Positions 34,609 to 44,956 of a stretch of 64,000 bases of DNA are shown in pieces. The number at the start of each line of letters is the position of its first letter. Position 1 is the stretch's first letter. The notes below the pieces were generated by a model. That model was not told where the DNA came from and searched no databases. It saw only the letters and a program-made list of their open reading frames with translations. Source of the DNA: Plantago major. Taxonomy: Eukaryota > Streptophyta > Magnoliopsida > Lamiales > Plantaginaceae. The stretch is taken from positions 93,701,352 to 93,765,351 of the forward strand of contig CM048841.1 in the NCBI GenBank assembly GCA_026545765.1, given 5' to 3'. Both the position numbers and the translations under genes were made by a program.

Positions 34609-34792
34609 ATTCCGTTATAAAGAAATCTTTCCATTTTGACTTTGACCGGTCAACTGTCTTCGACTTTGACCGCGAATTCCTCATAAACTATAATAGTAAA
34701 TAATTTAATAAAATCATATAATGAAAATTTAAAGTTGAATACAGTTGACCGCATAATAGTAAAATGGAAAGATTTCTTTGAAACGGATGGAG
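34609..34792. mobile_element. Stowaway-like MITE (family C), shortened copy
   Basis: The ends ATTCCGTTATAAAGAAATC and its near complement before GGATGGAG pair over about 30 nt. The interior matches 30886-31145 (TTTTGACTTTGACC and TTGACCGCA blocks) with an internal deletion. Confidence 0.6.
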
Positions 34793-35158
34793 TAATTGAT
34801 ATAAATGAATCGTGTACTATCTTCGTCTCGTAAAATTGCATACATACATTAAGTTTAACGTGTAGTTTTAAATGAAATTTAAAATAAATTATACAAATGA
34901 ATATGTGTCAAAAACTGTACTTTGAATGATAAATGTATAATTTATGTGTAAATGTGATATTGTTTATTATTTATTGAATGTGTGATATGTATCTTACTTA
35001 ATAATGTATGAATTTATATATGACCGTTAAAATTAATAAATCGTGTGAGGGTGTTAGTCACTTGATCGATGGATCATGCTAGTCGTCCTAGCAGTTGGGA
35101 CTATGACTTGGCCTCATCAAGTGGCTTCTAATTAAATGACTAGCTGAGCTAATTATTA

Positions 35159-35402
35159 CTTCCCGTTTCTGTAAAAATGAAATAATTTTGATTTGCACAA
35201 TTTTTAATAAAAATGTATGGTCCTCAAAAGTATATGGTTAAAAATGAGTTTGAAATATTAATTGAGTGGAAAAGTACATGTGGGCTCAAAAATGTGTGAT
35301 TAAAAATAAATTGTATTATGAAAGTAATTTCCATAAAAAGAAATGTAATTTACACTTTTAATAAAAACGAAAAATTATTACACTTTTAGTGAAACGGAGT
35401 GA
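35159..35402. mobile_element. Stowaway-like MITE (family D), degenerate
   Basis: Same interior as 42220-42470 (AATTTTGATTTGCACAATTTTT, CACTTTTAGTGAAACGGAG). The left end reads CTTCCCGTTTC. A TA precedes it. Confidence 0.6.
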
Positions 35403-35779
35403 TTATTTTTTAATAATAAGCATACACATTATTGGATATGTCGTAAATGAAGAATCTCCTCATACATTGGATTTAAGCATCAAGTTGCTAAGCTCCAAAA
35501 TAATTAATTTTCTTCTCGTTTATCTACTACGACTTGCACCGTTGCACGTCATATTTCGTCGTCAAGGCATTTATTTTATAGTGTTCGCATTCTTATTTCT
35601 TCTTTTTCAATAAGTCCAAGTTTATTTATTTTTGAGCCAATTACATTTTCCCTGTTTAATCTTGTTAGTGTTATTTAGTATTTTACCACTATGTACATTT
35701 AATTAGTATTCACTAGTTATGCCCAAAGTTTCATTTTGTAGCAAGTACCACATACCTTCGAAATCATCAAAAAGAAACT

Positions 35780-36450
35780 TTATCCGTAATGAAACGAACG
35801 TTCGTGAAAATTTCACGAAAAATTCCAGTCAACGCTCAGTTCGTATTCGAGTTTGACCTAACCGAACAGTTCGCGAACATGTTCGTTAATAAATGAACAC
35901 GAACATATAATTTATTGTTCGGTAGTTCGCGAACTGTTCGTGAACAAATTATATCTATAATAATTTTATATTATTTTATATATGGAGTATAATATTTCCT
36001 AACCTAATCTATCATTTTCATTTTTCACATATATAAGTTATAATACTTGCGCCGTCCCAAATTCATTTATCCGCCCGGACACAGATTTCAAGATAAAAGT
36101 GAATAAAGTAGGAAATAGGTTGAATAAAGTAGGAAAGATAGGTGAATAAAGTATGAGATAGATTGACTAAAGTAGGAGAATGATTTTCCATTAAAGGAAT
36201 GGGAAGTTCAAATTGGAAGGTCCCAAAATGGAATGCGGGAAGTTAAGAGGGGGCATTTTCTAACCTAAACTACACAAAACCTATAATTGTTCGCGAACTG
36301 TTCGTGAACATGTTGAAACCTTAACGAATTGAACATGAACAAGTGTTGAGATGTTCGATGAACATGAACACGAACATGATATATATTAACAAACAAACGT
36401 TCGTTAAGGTCAATATTCGATTCGTTCGGTTCGAATAACACCCCTACTTA
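35780..36450. repeat. Region of GTTCGTGAACA-type palindromic words, split by a MITE
   Basis: GTTCGTGAAC, GTTCGCGAACTG and GAACACGAACAT words recur on both sides of a family B MITE remnant at 36046-36253. The right edge reads TTCGGTTCGAATAACACCC. This looks like a non-autonomous element with subterminal palindromes; its ends and TSD were not resolved. Confidence 0.45.
36046..36253. mobile_element. Stowaway-like MITE (family B), degenerate
   Basis: Interior matches 20139-20378 (GAATAAAGTAGGAA repeats, TCCCAAAATGGAATGCGGGAAG). The terminal repeats are eroded. Confidence 0.55.
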
Positions 36451-36453
36451 TCC

Positions 36454-37857
36454 GGAACGATTGGACTTAAAGCGTCTTTATTTTTGGTACTCATCAATGT
36501 ACTTGAACTTTGATTCTATCTGGAGCCATTATGTGGTCGAGCGGTAATAAAGTTGCAAGTGTTAGAATTGAGTCCCATATATAGTTCGATTTTATCCGAA
36601 ATTGAGTGTTATTTCGAATTGTTTTTCGAATTAAGTATTCAATTGCTTGCTTTATTACTTACGCTATAAGAAAACATTCGATGTAATTGCCAATTAAAAA
36701 AAAAAAAAAGTAAACTCTAAAGTCTAAGTATAATCAATATTAACAAGTACTAGTGTTACTATCAAACGTGATTCACGTTGAACAAAAAAGTATAAGATTA
36801 TGGGACATGGTATCACAGAACTGAAGTGGAGATGTCCAATCGAAGAGTATCTCAAAATCTCAAGAGTAAAATTCTCAACTTTAATCAATGTGCTAAAAAG
36901 AACCTTAGTAGTGCAACTCTGATTCCACATTTGCATATATAATCAAGATTATATTCCCTATGGTGCGATTAAAGTGACTAACATCATGATGCATAGAGCT
37001 AATGAATGTCAAACGAATTAATTATTATGCTGAAACGTGCTTATGGAATGGAATTATGCGAGTGTTTCCACAAAAGCCCCAAAATTCCAAACAATGGATG
37101 CATCAATGTCATGCTTCAGCAGTGACGCACACAAAAAAGTATCTCATTGTGTCATTTCATTATCGTTAACTCAAACGGGAAATTAGGTGTTGCGAAAAGT
37201 TATTCCGATTATTTGGTGCATATTTTAGAAGAGTAAGTCTTATCTCTTTTGGAAAGATCAAAAGAGACGTACAAATATTACTGTTATATCCAAAAACATT
37301 AAATGTTTTACTAAGAATATCGGTGATATACATATACATAGTAAATGATATAAAATGTTCACTCATAAAACATTACTGATATTGTTTAAAACATTATACA
37401 TATACTTAAGAACATCAATCCGTCTCTTAGGTCTCTCACTAATACACATCGCATTAAAGACTTTGTGTATTTAGAAAGGTAAATTACATAAGCTAGTATT
37501 ATCGCACTAGTATAAGTTAGATGGATGGACGTGTATTATACGTGAACGTAAACATCAATGTGAATTTACTCTTGGATAGTACTGCACATAATGAAATTAA
37601 TTTAAATTGATTGGTTTGGGGTCTTACTTTGACGTGGATATGGAAAAAGGAAACTGAAATTAATTCCTGGTGCTGTAAATGGGCCCTATTTGAGATTTTA
37701 AACATCTGTTGGATGTTGCGTTTGGGCTTGAAGCTGACATGGGCTGATGGTGATGCAGAAACTACGGGAAGAGTATAGCGTTGCCTCTCGGTGGTTGGCG
37801 CAAGTAATAAATAAAGTCACATACTTGTAATCGGAACTTAAGGTGTGCTAAATAATA
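36454..37857. other. Gene-free stretch
   Basis: No supported ORF, RNA gene or bounded repeat was seen. Confidence 0.5.
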
Positions 37858-38090
37858 CACCCTCCATTTTAGAAAATACATTTTATTTGTTTTCATTAAT
37901 TGTTGTTGACCACAATTTCTTCTTAACGATATTAATAAATAAATTATTAAAATTATATAATGAAAATTTAGTAATTAAATTTTTATTATATGATTTTATT
38001 AAATTATTCTATTATTGTTAAAGTAATTTAATAAACTCGAAATAATTCCATTAAAATCAAAATGTAACACTTTCTCTGAAATGGAGGGAG
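37858..38090. mobile_element. Stowaway-like MITE (family C)
   Basis: Starts CACCCTCCATTTTAG, ends GAAATGGAGGGAG, TA on both sides (37856-37857 and 38091-38092), 233 bp. Confidence 0.75.
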
Positions 38091-38460
38091 TATCATATTA
38101 TTATTTCGAAGTCCGACAAGTATATTAAGTCTACTAGGAAAAGAAAGATGGTTCATGGTTGCACTGTTCAACATGTTTCTTCCATAATTCCAAGAGGAAT
38201 GAATTATGGCCTATAATTGTTTTCTTTGTATGACTGATCTTGTGATTTGAATTGATGGTGACATTACAAATCAAACATAAAAACTCAACTAATTATACGG
38301 AACTTCTACTTGTTGTTTTCCCTGATTTCTTTTGAACAGTTTAAATTGTCAATCTAAAGGAGAATGTACTGGCCTGGAAATGATTTTCTGGAATGTGATG
38401 GACTGGATTTCCTTGAAAGAAAGGAGAAATGCGCTGGAGTGCTGAACTGGATATGATTAG

Positions 38461-38597
38461 TTTCTATATGGGCTTCGAGATCTTGAGACTCGATTAGCTT
38501 TTGGGCTTTCAAGGACCTCCCCGTGTGTATTTGTCCTTTTCGCTTTCCAAAGCCCAAAAGATAATCGAGTCTTAAAATATCGAAGCCCATGTAGAAA
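38461..38597. other. Long inverted repeat / hairpin, possible MIR-like precursor
   Basis: Arms of 49 nt (38461-38509 and 38549-38597) pair with about six mismatches. An inner AAGGAC/GTCCTT pair (38511-38516, 38533-38538) leaves a loop of 16 nt. The size and mismatch level are in the range of a young plant miRNA locus or inverted duplication. No flanking TIR signature is seen. Not a known miRNA that I recognise. Confidence 0.4.
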
Positions 38598-39618
38598 TTG
38601 TTCATTTCCACACTCATATTCTTCTTCCTCAATTTCTTTTTCGTAGGCTTCTTCATCAGTTCTGTCTCAATCATCCTTCAATTAATTGCATTAACGTGAA
38701 ATCATGGGGAAATTGTGGTCATGTTAATTGTAATATGGGATTGATCGGCACACACCACCTTCTAATCACAAGTAGTACCTTAAATTTAATTAGTTATTGG
38801 CAGTTAATACTTCAATTGTACGCGACCGCTCTGAAGTATTAAAATCGAAAATGCCCAACACCCAGTACCAAAAATGAAATTTAGCCAGCTAATTGGACTG
38901 TTTTGTATGGCGCCTAGGCCATTAGTTATGGTTGGACTTGTTGGAGGGGCTTCTGACATTTTTTAATTTGAAAATTCTTATTTATTTAACACTCACAATG
39001 ATAAAGTCTAAATATAAATCCCACATGACACTAAGCCTTATTCTAATTGGGCAACAAGTTGGTGTTCGTCAAAATATGATGAGTCATTAGCTTCTTAGAG
39101 GGCTACTAATTAGTAGTCAAAACCCATGAGCTACTAGTTAGTAACTCATAAAACGCCCTCATCGGAATACTTTTTTTTAGGCTTTTAGATCATTTTTCAT
39201 TTATCATTTCTACAAACAACCTCTTATGAAAAAAAAGTTTAAAAGCCAATCAAATATCTTTTAATGAAAAATTCAAAAACCATCACCTCCTTAGTATACA
39301 TCATATATAATAACACTATGAACCATAATACTTAACTCCACCTCAAACACGAAAAACCAAGTAATAGTCAAACTGTAGATTACAGCTAGAGCTATATTTT
39401 AGTGGGTAAGCTTACAAAGATGAAGTTGAATATATGGATTACTTTTTATTTGTCATAACCTCACTTTAACTCAACCCATTAAACTTTGTATCAAACACTC
39501 AGGAATATCACCCCTGCACTGTTTCCACTATTCAATGTTTACGAAAATAATAATTCAATCATAAGAATTCAAGTGCGCAACACAAGTAAGGACAAATTAA
39601 AATCACACCATAATTATA
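38598..39618. other. Gene-free stretch
   Basis: AT-rich sequence without a supported gene or bounded repeat. Confidence 0.5.
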
Positions 39619-39626
39619 TGGATGGT

Positions 39627-40569
39627 CAGGGCCGGAAGATAAAATTTATATTGAGTATTATATCAATATGTAATAAGCGTATACCTATTTTGCAAAGGAA
39701 TGACTTGTCTGAGTGGTGTGTCATGTTACCAATGTCTCACTCATTTTTGGCCAACTCGTGATCGGGCCTTGTGGGGTGTTATATTTTCTGTTTTTTTTTT
39801 CTCCCTCTCAGTCTCTATGTTTCATTTTTTTCGGTCAGGCTTTCTCACATCACTTCTTTTATAACTCTAGTTATGATCTTTTAATCTATCCTACTTTTCC
39901 TTAGTAACATTTTTTCTCTTGTTTTATACTATAGTTTTAATCTTTTAATCTATTTTTTTATTTTCCTTGGTAACATATCTTTCTCTTCATTTTACATTTT
40001 TATATTATTTGTTTTAACTTTTAAGTACACCATCTATCCAAAATCAAATTTCACATAATTTATATATATATATATATATATATATTTGTCTCAATACAAA
40101 TATCATGTTTTCATATTTGATCAAATTTACACACATATGCACATTCTCTCTATAATCTCAATGTCCAAAAGTAAATGTGATGGTTTGGATATTTTAATTT
40201 TATTATGTTAATCTTTTTTTAAAAAAAGCTTCAATAGTATAGTAGCAGTACATTACTATTGAGCGAAATATGATGTCGTTTTACTAATTTCAAAAGTCTT
40301 ATTAATTTCATGTTAACAAATTTAAATTCTAACTATAGCGAAATAGGATGTCGTTTTACTTAAAACCCAATAGTTTTAGTGTAACATTGCAACATCATTG
40401 AATATTAATAAATTTGATGATCATGACTATGTTTCAAAAGTTTAATTTCCCATTAACAATGATATTTTTGTACATGTATGACAAGATAAATAATTATAAT
40501 GACTTAAAGTATAAAAAAATAATGTTATGAAATTGCGCACAGGGCCTCGAAAATGTTGAGCCGGCCCTG
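39627..40569. mobile_element. Non-autonomous hAT element (943 bp) with perfect 8-bp TSD
   Basis: The left end CAGGGCCGG (39627-39635) is the exact complement of the right end CCGGCCCTG (40561-40569). The flanking 8 bp TGGATGGT is identical on both sides (39619-39626, 40570-40577). The 8-bp TSD and CAGGG-type TIR are hAT hallmarks. The interior has no transposase frame. It contains a short (TA)12 tract near 40062-40085. Confidence 0.9.
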
Positions 40570-40577
40570 TGGATGGT

Positions 40578-41288
40578 ATGTCACTGTTGGGCCGACGTAT
40601 GTATCATTTTAAAAATGGTACATTGAGTGATGGTGTTGCATAAAATCATATGTTAGTAAACATTACTTATTGCAATGAATATCACGTTCAGTTGTTCACG
40701 ATGCTATCCCAAGATTGCCACGACATGATTATCTTGAGTTTTTCCAAAGCAGTAGAGAATGATTCAAATTAGATAGCAATTTAATGGATGATCAAGCCTC
40801 AGATTCCTGATCAAGACATGTAAATAGAGTATAATTTACATAGTCCAATCCTAATATTATAATATCCGTTTTCAATTTCCAAAAGCACCTATTGACCTAA
40901 CCAGTGACATGTTCTTACAAAATAATACTATCTTTTCTGAATTCTCCCCTAATTCTTGATCTTATCTCCATTTGTTCGGTAGAGGGAAAGTCATGTTTCA
41001 TTTGCTGTTTTTAAACATAAGTTCTCGATCTCTTGATTCAATCTATCAATACACATTGTACATGGCAAAGCAGTGTGTGCATAAATAATTACATATAGCC
41101 CTTGGAATATCTCAAAGGCCAGCGCGAAATCCACGTGTAGGTGAATTGAAGGTTTTAACTGAAAAATGCATTAAGATTAAATATGTATGAGTCTAGTTAA
41201 TAGTACATGAGAAGTCTTTAGTGATTACATCAGAAAGCCACATAGGGCAAGTGTTCAAATACTAAAATGTAAAGAAACTAAATTAGTA
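40578..41288. other. Gene-free stretch
   Basis: No supported coding region. Nothing bounded was seen. Confidence 0.5.
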
Positions 41289-42700
41289 CTACTACTACTA
41301 CTTGGCTCTTGAGCTTTTCCAAAAGTCATATTACTTGCTTTCTTGGCCAGATAGTCTGCTACTGCATTTTCTTCACGAAAGACAAAAGAGATTTCCGCAT
41401 GTGTCATCATCTTCATCTGTTTTCTAATGTCATCAAGTACGATCTGCTGGTGCGGTGTGGCTGCAACCTGCTTGTTAAGACATGATAATAGAAATTTTGA
41501 GTCAGTTAAGTTTGTATCACAATTGAATTAATATTTGCCTGTTTGGAAAGAGATAGCCCAATTTTAAGGGCCATTATTTCAACAAAATTATGGTCAGTAT
41601 TTCCAAGAAAAGTTGCACTGGCTTTAACAAATTTTCCTTGTGTGTTTCTGATAATAGCTCCGCTCCAGCATGTCCGTTATTTAAACAAGATCCGTCAATG
41701 TTTAAAGTGTGAAAGTTTGATGAAGGTTTCCACTTACAGACATGTGGCTTGGTGATTTTTTTTCCTTTTTTGGGAGAAAAACTGCTTTATGGTCATTTAT
41801 AATTTCCAAAAGTTGAGCTTGTTTTGGAACATAACTTCTGTGAAAGTGAGAAGTTGATGGTTTGGAGCGGTGACCTAGTGGATGATATTTTTTAATTTAA
41901 TACATTCAAAAAAGAGGTGTTGAACAGTTTCCTGATGGGTCTTGCAAAAAATACAATTCTCATTTTGTATTATCTGTTGTTTATAAAGTCTAGCTGCTGT
42001 TGGGAGGCGATCGTGTGTCACCATCCTACAGAAGAATTTTATTCTTGGTTGGACTTGTAGGTCCCATATTTTGTTCCAAGGTTTGGTCCTTGAATATTTT
42101 GTTCTATCCCTTGAAGGAAATTGTAGGTTTGTTTTACTGAAAATTTTCCTTTGTCAGAAAAATTCCAAGTTACAATATCACCCTTTACTTCATCTTGCAA
42201 AGGTATACCAAGAATGGTACTCCCTCCGTTTATGTAAAAGTGAAACAATTTTGATTTACACAATTTTTAAGAAAAATGTGTGGTCCCCAAAAGTATGTAG
42301 TTAAAAATGAGTTCGATACGTTAATTGAGTGGGAAAGTACACGTGGACCAAAAAATATATGGTTGATAATGAATTGTATTATGGAAGTAATTTTCATAAA
42401 CGTAAATGTAACAATTTTAGTGAAACGCTCAAAACGGAAAATTGTTTTAATTTTATTGAAACGGAGGGAGTATTTGCTATTTCCGTTGGAATTTGAATTT
42501 TTAATTTTTCCAAATCCCAATTATGGTTTTAAATAAAGTCTTTGACTTTAGTGTTTTCTTGTATGTTTTCTGTTGTGTAATCCTCAAGTATTTTTCCAGG
42601 GATACATGAGTCTTTCCAGAACGTTTCTTACTTTGTAAGATAAATTACAAACTTCATCTAAATTGCGTGGCTTAAAATTATATAGATAAATAGTCGTAAT
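41289..42700 (-). pseudogene. LINE retrotransposon remnant: RT tail, zf-RVT and RNase H
   Basis: On the minus strand, the region from about 42560 down to the MITE reads NHNWDLEKLKIQIPTEI, continues after it as ILGIPLQDEVKGDIVTWNF (about 42210-42150), then a zinc-knuckle-like zf-RVT stretch (CIFCKTHQETVQHLFFEC, about 41960-41905), then an RNase H domain (NIDGSCLNNGHAGA, EIMALKIGL, AVADYLAKKA) to about 41290. This order (RT, zf-RVT, RVT_3 RNase H) is typical of plant LINEs. Frameshifts near 41665 and 41515 and stops break it. A family D MITE interrupts it at 42220-42470. Confidence 0.7.
42220..42470. mobile_element. Stowaway-like MITE (family D) nested in the LINE
   Basis: CTCCCTCCGTTTATG start, AAACGGAGGGAG end, TA on both sides (42218-42219, 42471-42472), 251 bp. 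The LINE frame reads on across it once the MITE and one TA are discounted, so the MITE came second. Confidence 0.85.
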
Positions 42701-42762
42701 TTTATTCGGCATGTAATTTCTATCTAATAAATTATTTTTCAAACAATAAAAATTGAAATGTC

Positions 42763-43300
42763 TTTTTTTTTTTTTTTTGAAAAGTTAAAATGAAGTATAC
42801 AGTCAATTACAAGGAACAACTTCTCAATATACTCAGCAACTAAACCAACTAAATCAAATCTGGGCCACAAACAAACCGACCAAAACAGGACCAAGCCAAA
42901 GGTTCTGAATGTGATTTAAAACCAGGTAAACCTCCCACAGACCCCTCTCTTCTTAAATTTTTTAGATGTAATATTGGCCACCCCATCGTCTAGTATGTCT
43001 CCACACATCTAGATGTCGTGCCAACAGTGAAGGGTTGTAACCAAAACCAAAATGGCAGAATATCAACCTCGAAGGAAGGAAGAAGAGGTTGATGATGTTC
43101 CATTAAGGCATCCAAAAAAAGACAAGAAGAGAGAGGGGGGTGAGACGAGAACCGAGTCAGAAACCACAAAACAAAAAACTACAACCTGGACGCTCTAACA
43201 CCGTGAAACGCAGCGAACAAAACCGCAAAAAAATCACCACAATCTTCTTTCTCCAGAACCTTTAAATAGCTTCATAAATTGCACTTGAGAATTTTTTTTA
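42763..43300 (-). mobile_element. Possible minus-strand LINE 3' end
   Basis: Begins with an 18-nt T-run (a poly(A) tail on the minus strand) followed by CTTTTCA-type sequence. The rest has no open frame. This fits a 5'-truncated LINE with only 3' UTR left, but no TSD was found. Confidence 0.3.
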
Positions 43301-43819
43301 TAACAAGGAGATAATAAATAGACTTGGAATTCGAAATTATTTTTATTTTAACGATAGTTCTAAATTAAGATTTTATTACATGGTTTATGATTGATTCCCG
43401 AAAAGGACAAAGTGTAGGGTTTATGATTGAATCAGGGTCGTGATTCTTCTATTTTGTGGAGGCCTCTAGAAAGAATCCGAGAGCATTATCGTCATTATGT
43501 GTATCTAGCTGAATATTCAATTTACCCTTCCCGGGCCACACCACGTGATCTTTTTTCCAAACACAATTGGGCCACTAATTAAATTATGCATTTACAAGAT
43601 TCCACGAAATGAAACATTTCGGTTCGGACAACAATTATTGATCTCCATCAAATATCTTTGATTATTGCAAACCTTGAATTGCCATTTTTATCAATCAGTT
43701 TGGATCTATTCCCTTAACTGAATTTAATTATAGTAGAAAAAATAATTAATTGAAATTGATTTAAACTAAAAGTAATGATTTTTCATATAAAGTGAACATA
43801 GTCTTATTCGTATACATTA

Positions 43820-44086
43820 CTCTCTCCATTATATTAGTAATTTTCTAATAATTTATGAATTCATTTCTTTTGGATTTAAAAAGAAAAACACAAATATTAG
43901 TTTGTGAGTGATTGTGTGATATTAATAAAGTTGTAAGTGGTAATATAATAAATCAAGTGATAATAAAATAGAAAAGATAAATAATAATAAAAATAGTTAG
44001 TAGAATAAAAACTTTCATTTTATGGGTTACGAAGTTTCTAACGTACCATTAAAAAGGAAAGTTATAAAGTTTTAATGAAATAGAGG
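43820..44086. mobile_element. Stowaway-like MITE (family A), degenerate
   Basis: Matches 4245-4518 in its interior (AAAACTTTC, GAAGTTTCTAACG, AAAGGAAAGTTAT blocks). Ends CTCTCTCC and AGAGG are eroded; flanking TA present. Confidence 0.65.
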
Positions 44087-44737
44087 TAATACTTTTAAAT
44101 AGTTAAATGGCGTCCAGATATGAATGGTATACAATGCTAAAAATAATCAAACATTTTGAAACATGTTCCCTACAATTGAGATTCCAACCTTCTACAGAAA
44201 AGATTTCACTGAGTTAATCGTAGCCTCAACTATTCTCTTGGTGATTTACTAATTATTTCTATGTCATGACATTTGATTTGGCGGATTTAGTTATCTGAAA
44301 CAAAACATACCGATAAAATTTTAAGTCTAAAACAGATTTTTGTAATTATATTTATAATCTTACTATTTTGAAGCATCAATATTAATTAAACATTCTAAAT
44401 TGTTAGATCACATTTAGGAACAATGATGGATTATAAATTTGCACTTAGCTATTTAGTCCGTTAGCATGAGGTGATGAGATCGAGTACCATGAAGTAATTT
44501 TCTCCGAATGGAGTTTATGTTTCTATGGAGTCATTAGTTAGTTTACGTATCATTAATTGTAATTCGAATGAAGTATATAAACATGCTATACTATGCACTG
44601 TAATATCGAATTTAAAAAAAAAAAAAAATGAGTAGCTTACTAAGTTGTACCCTATCGAATCAACGACACAGTTCAACAACTCGCGTGAGCTTGCTATAAA
44701 CAATCCAATCAAATTTTCAATACCATTTTCTCCTTGC

Positions 44738-44745
44738 TATAAATA
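44738..44745 (+). promoter_or_regulatory. TATA box of the serine decarboxylase gene
   Basis: TATAAATA lies about 220 nt upstream of the ATG. A likely 5' UTR follows and appears to contain an intron (donor CAG/GTAATT at 44856/44857, acceptor GCAG at 44954), which would join the leader just 2 nt before the start codon. Confidence 0.6.
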
Positions 44746-44956
44746 ACTACCACAACACTGAAGAATCGCTACTTCTCCACATTTCCTCTGGTTTCCAGCT
44801 CCAATCTCGGCCGCCTTTTCGCGCTCAATCCACCGGCATTTCCATTCAATTACCAGGTAATTCCACTACTTCCCTTTTCTCCGCTACTGATCGAAACCAA
44901 TCGACTAATCAAAACCGAACTATGTTCGTTTTTGCTGAACTAGATTAGCTGCAGCT

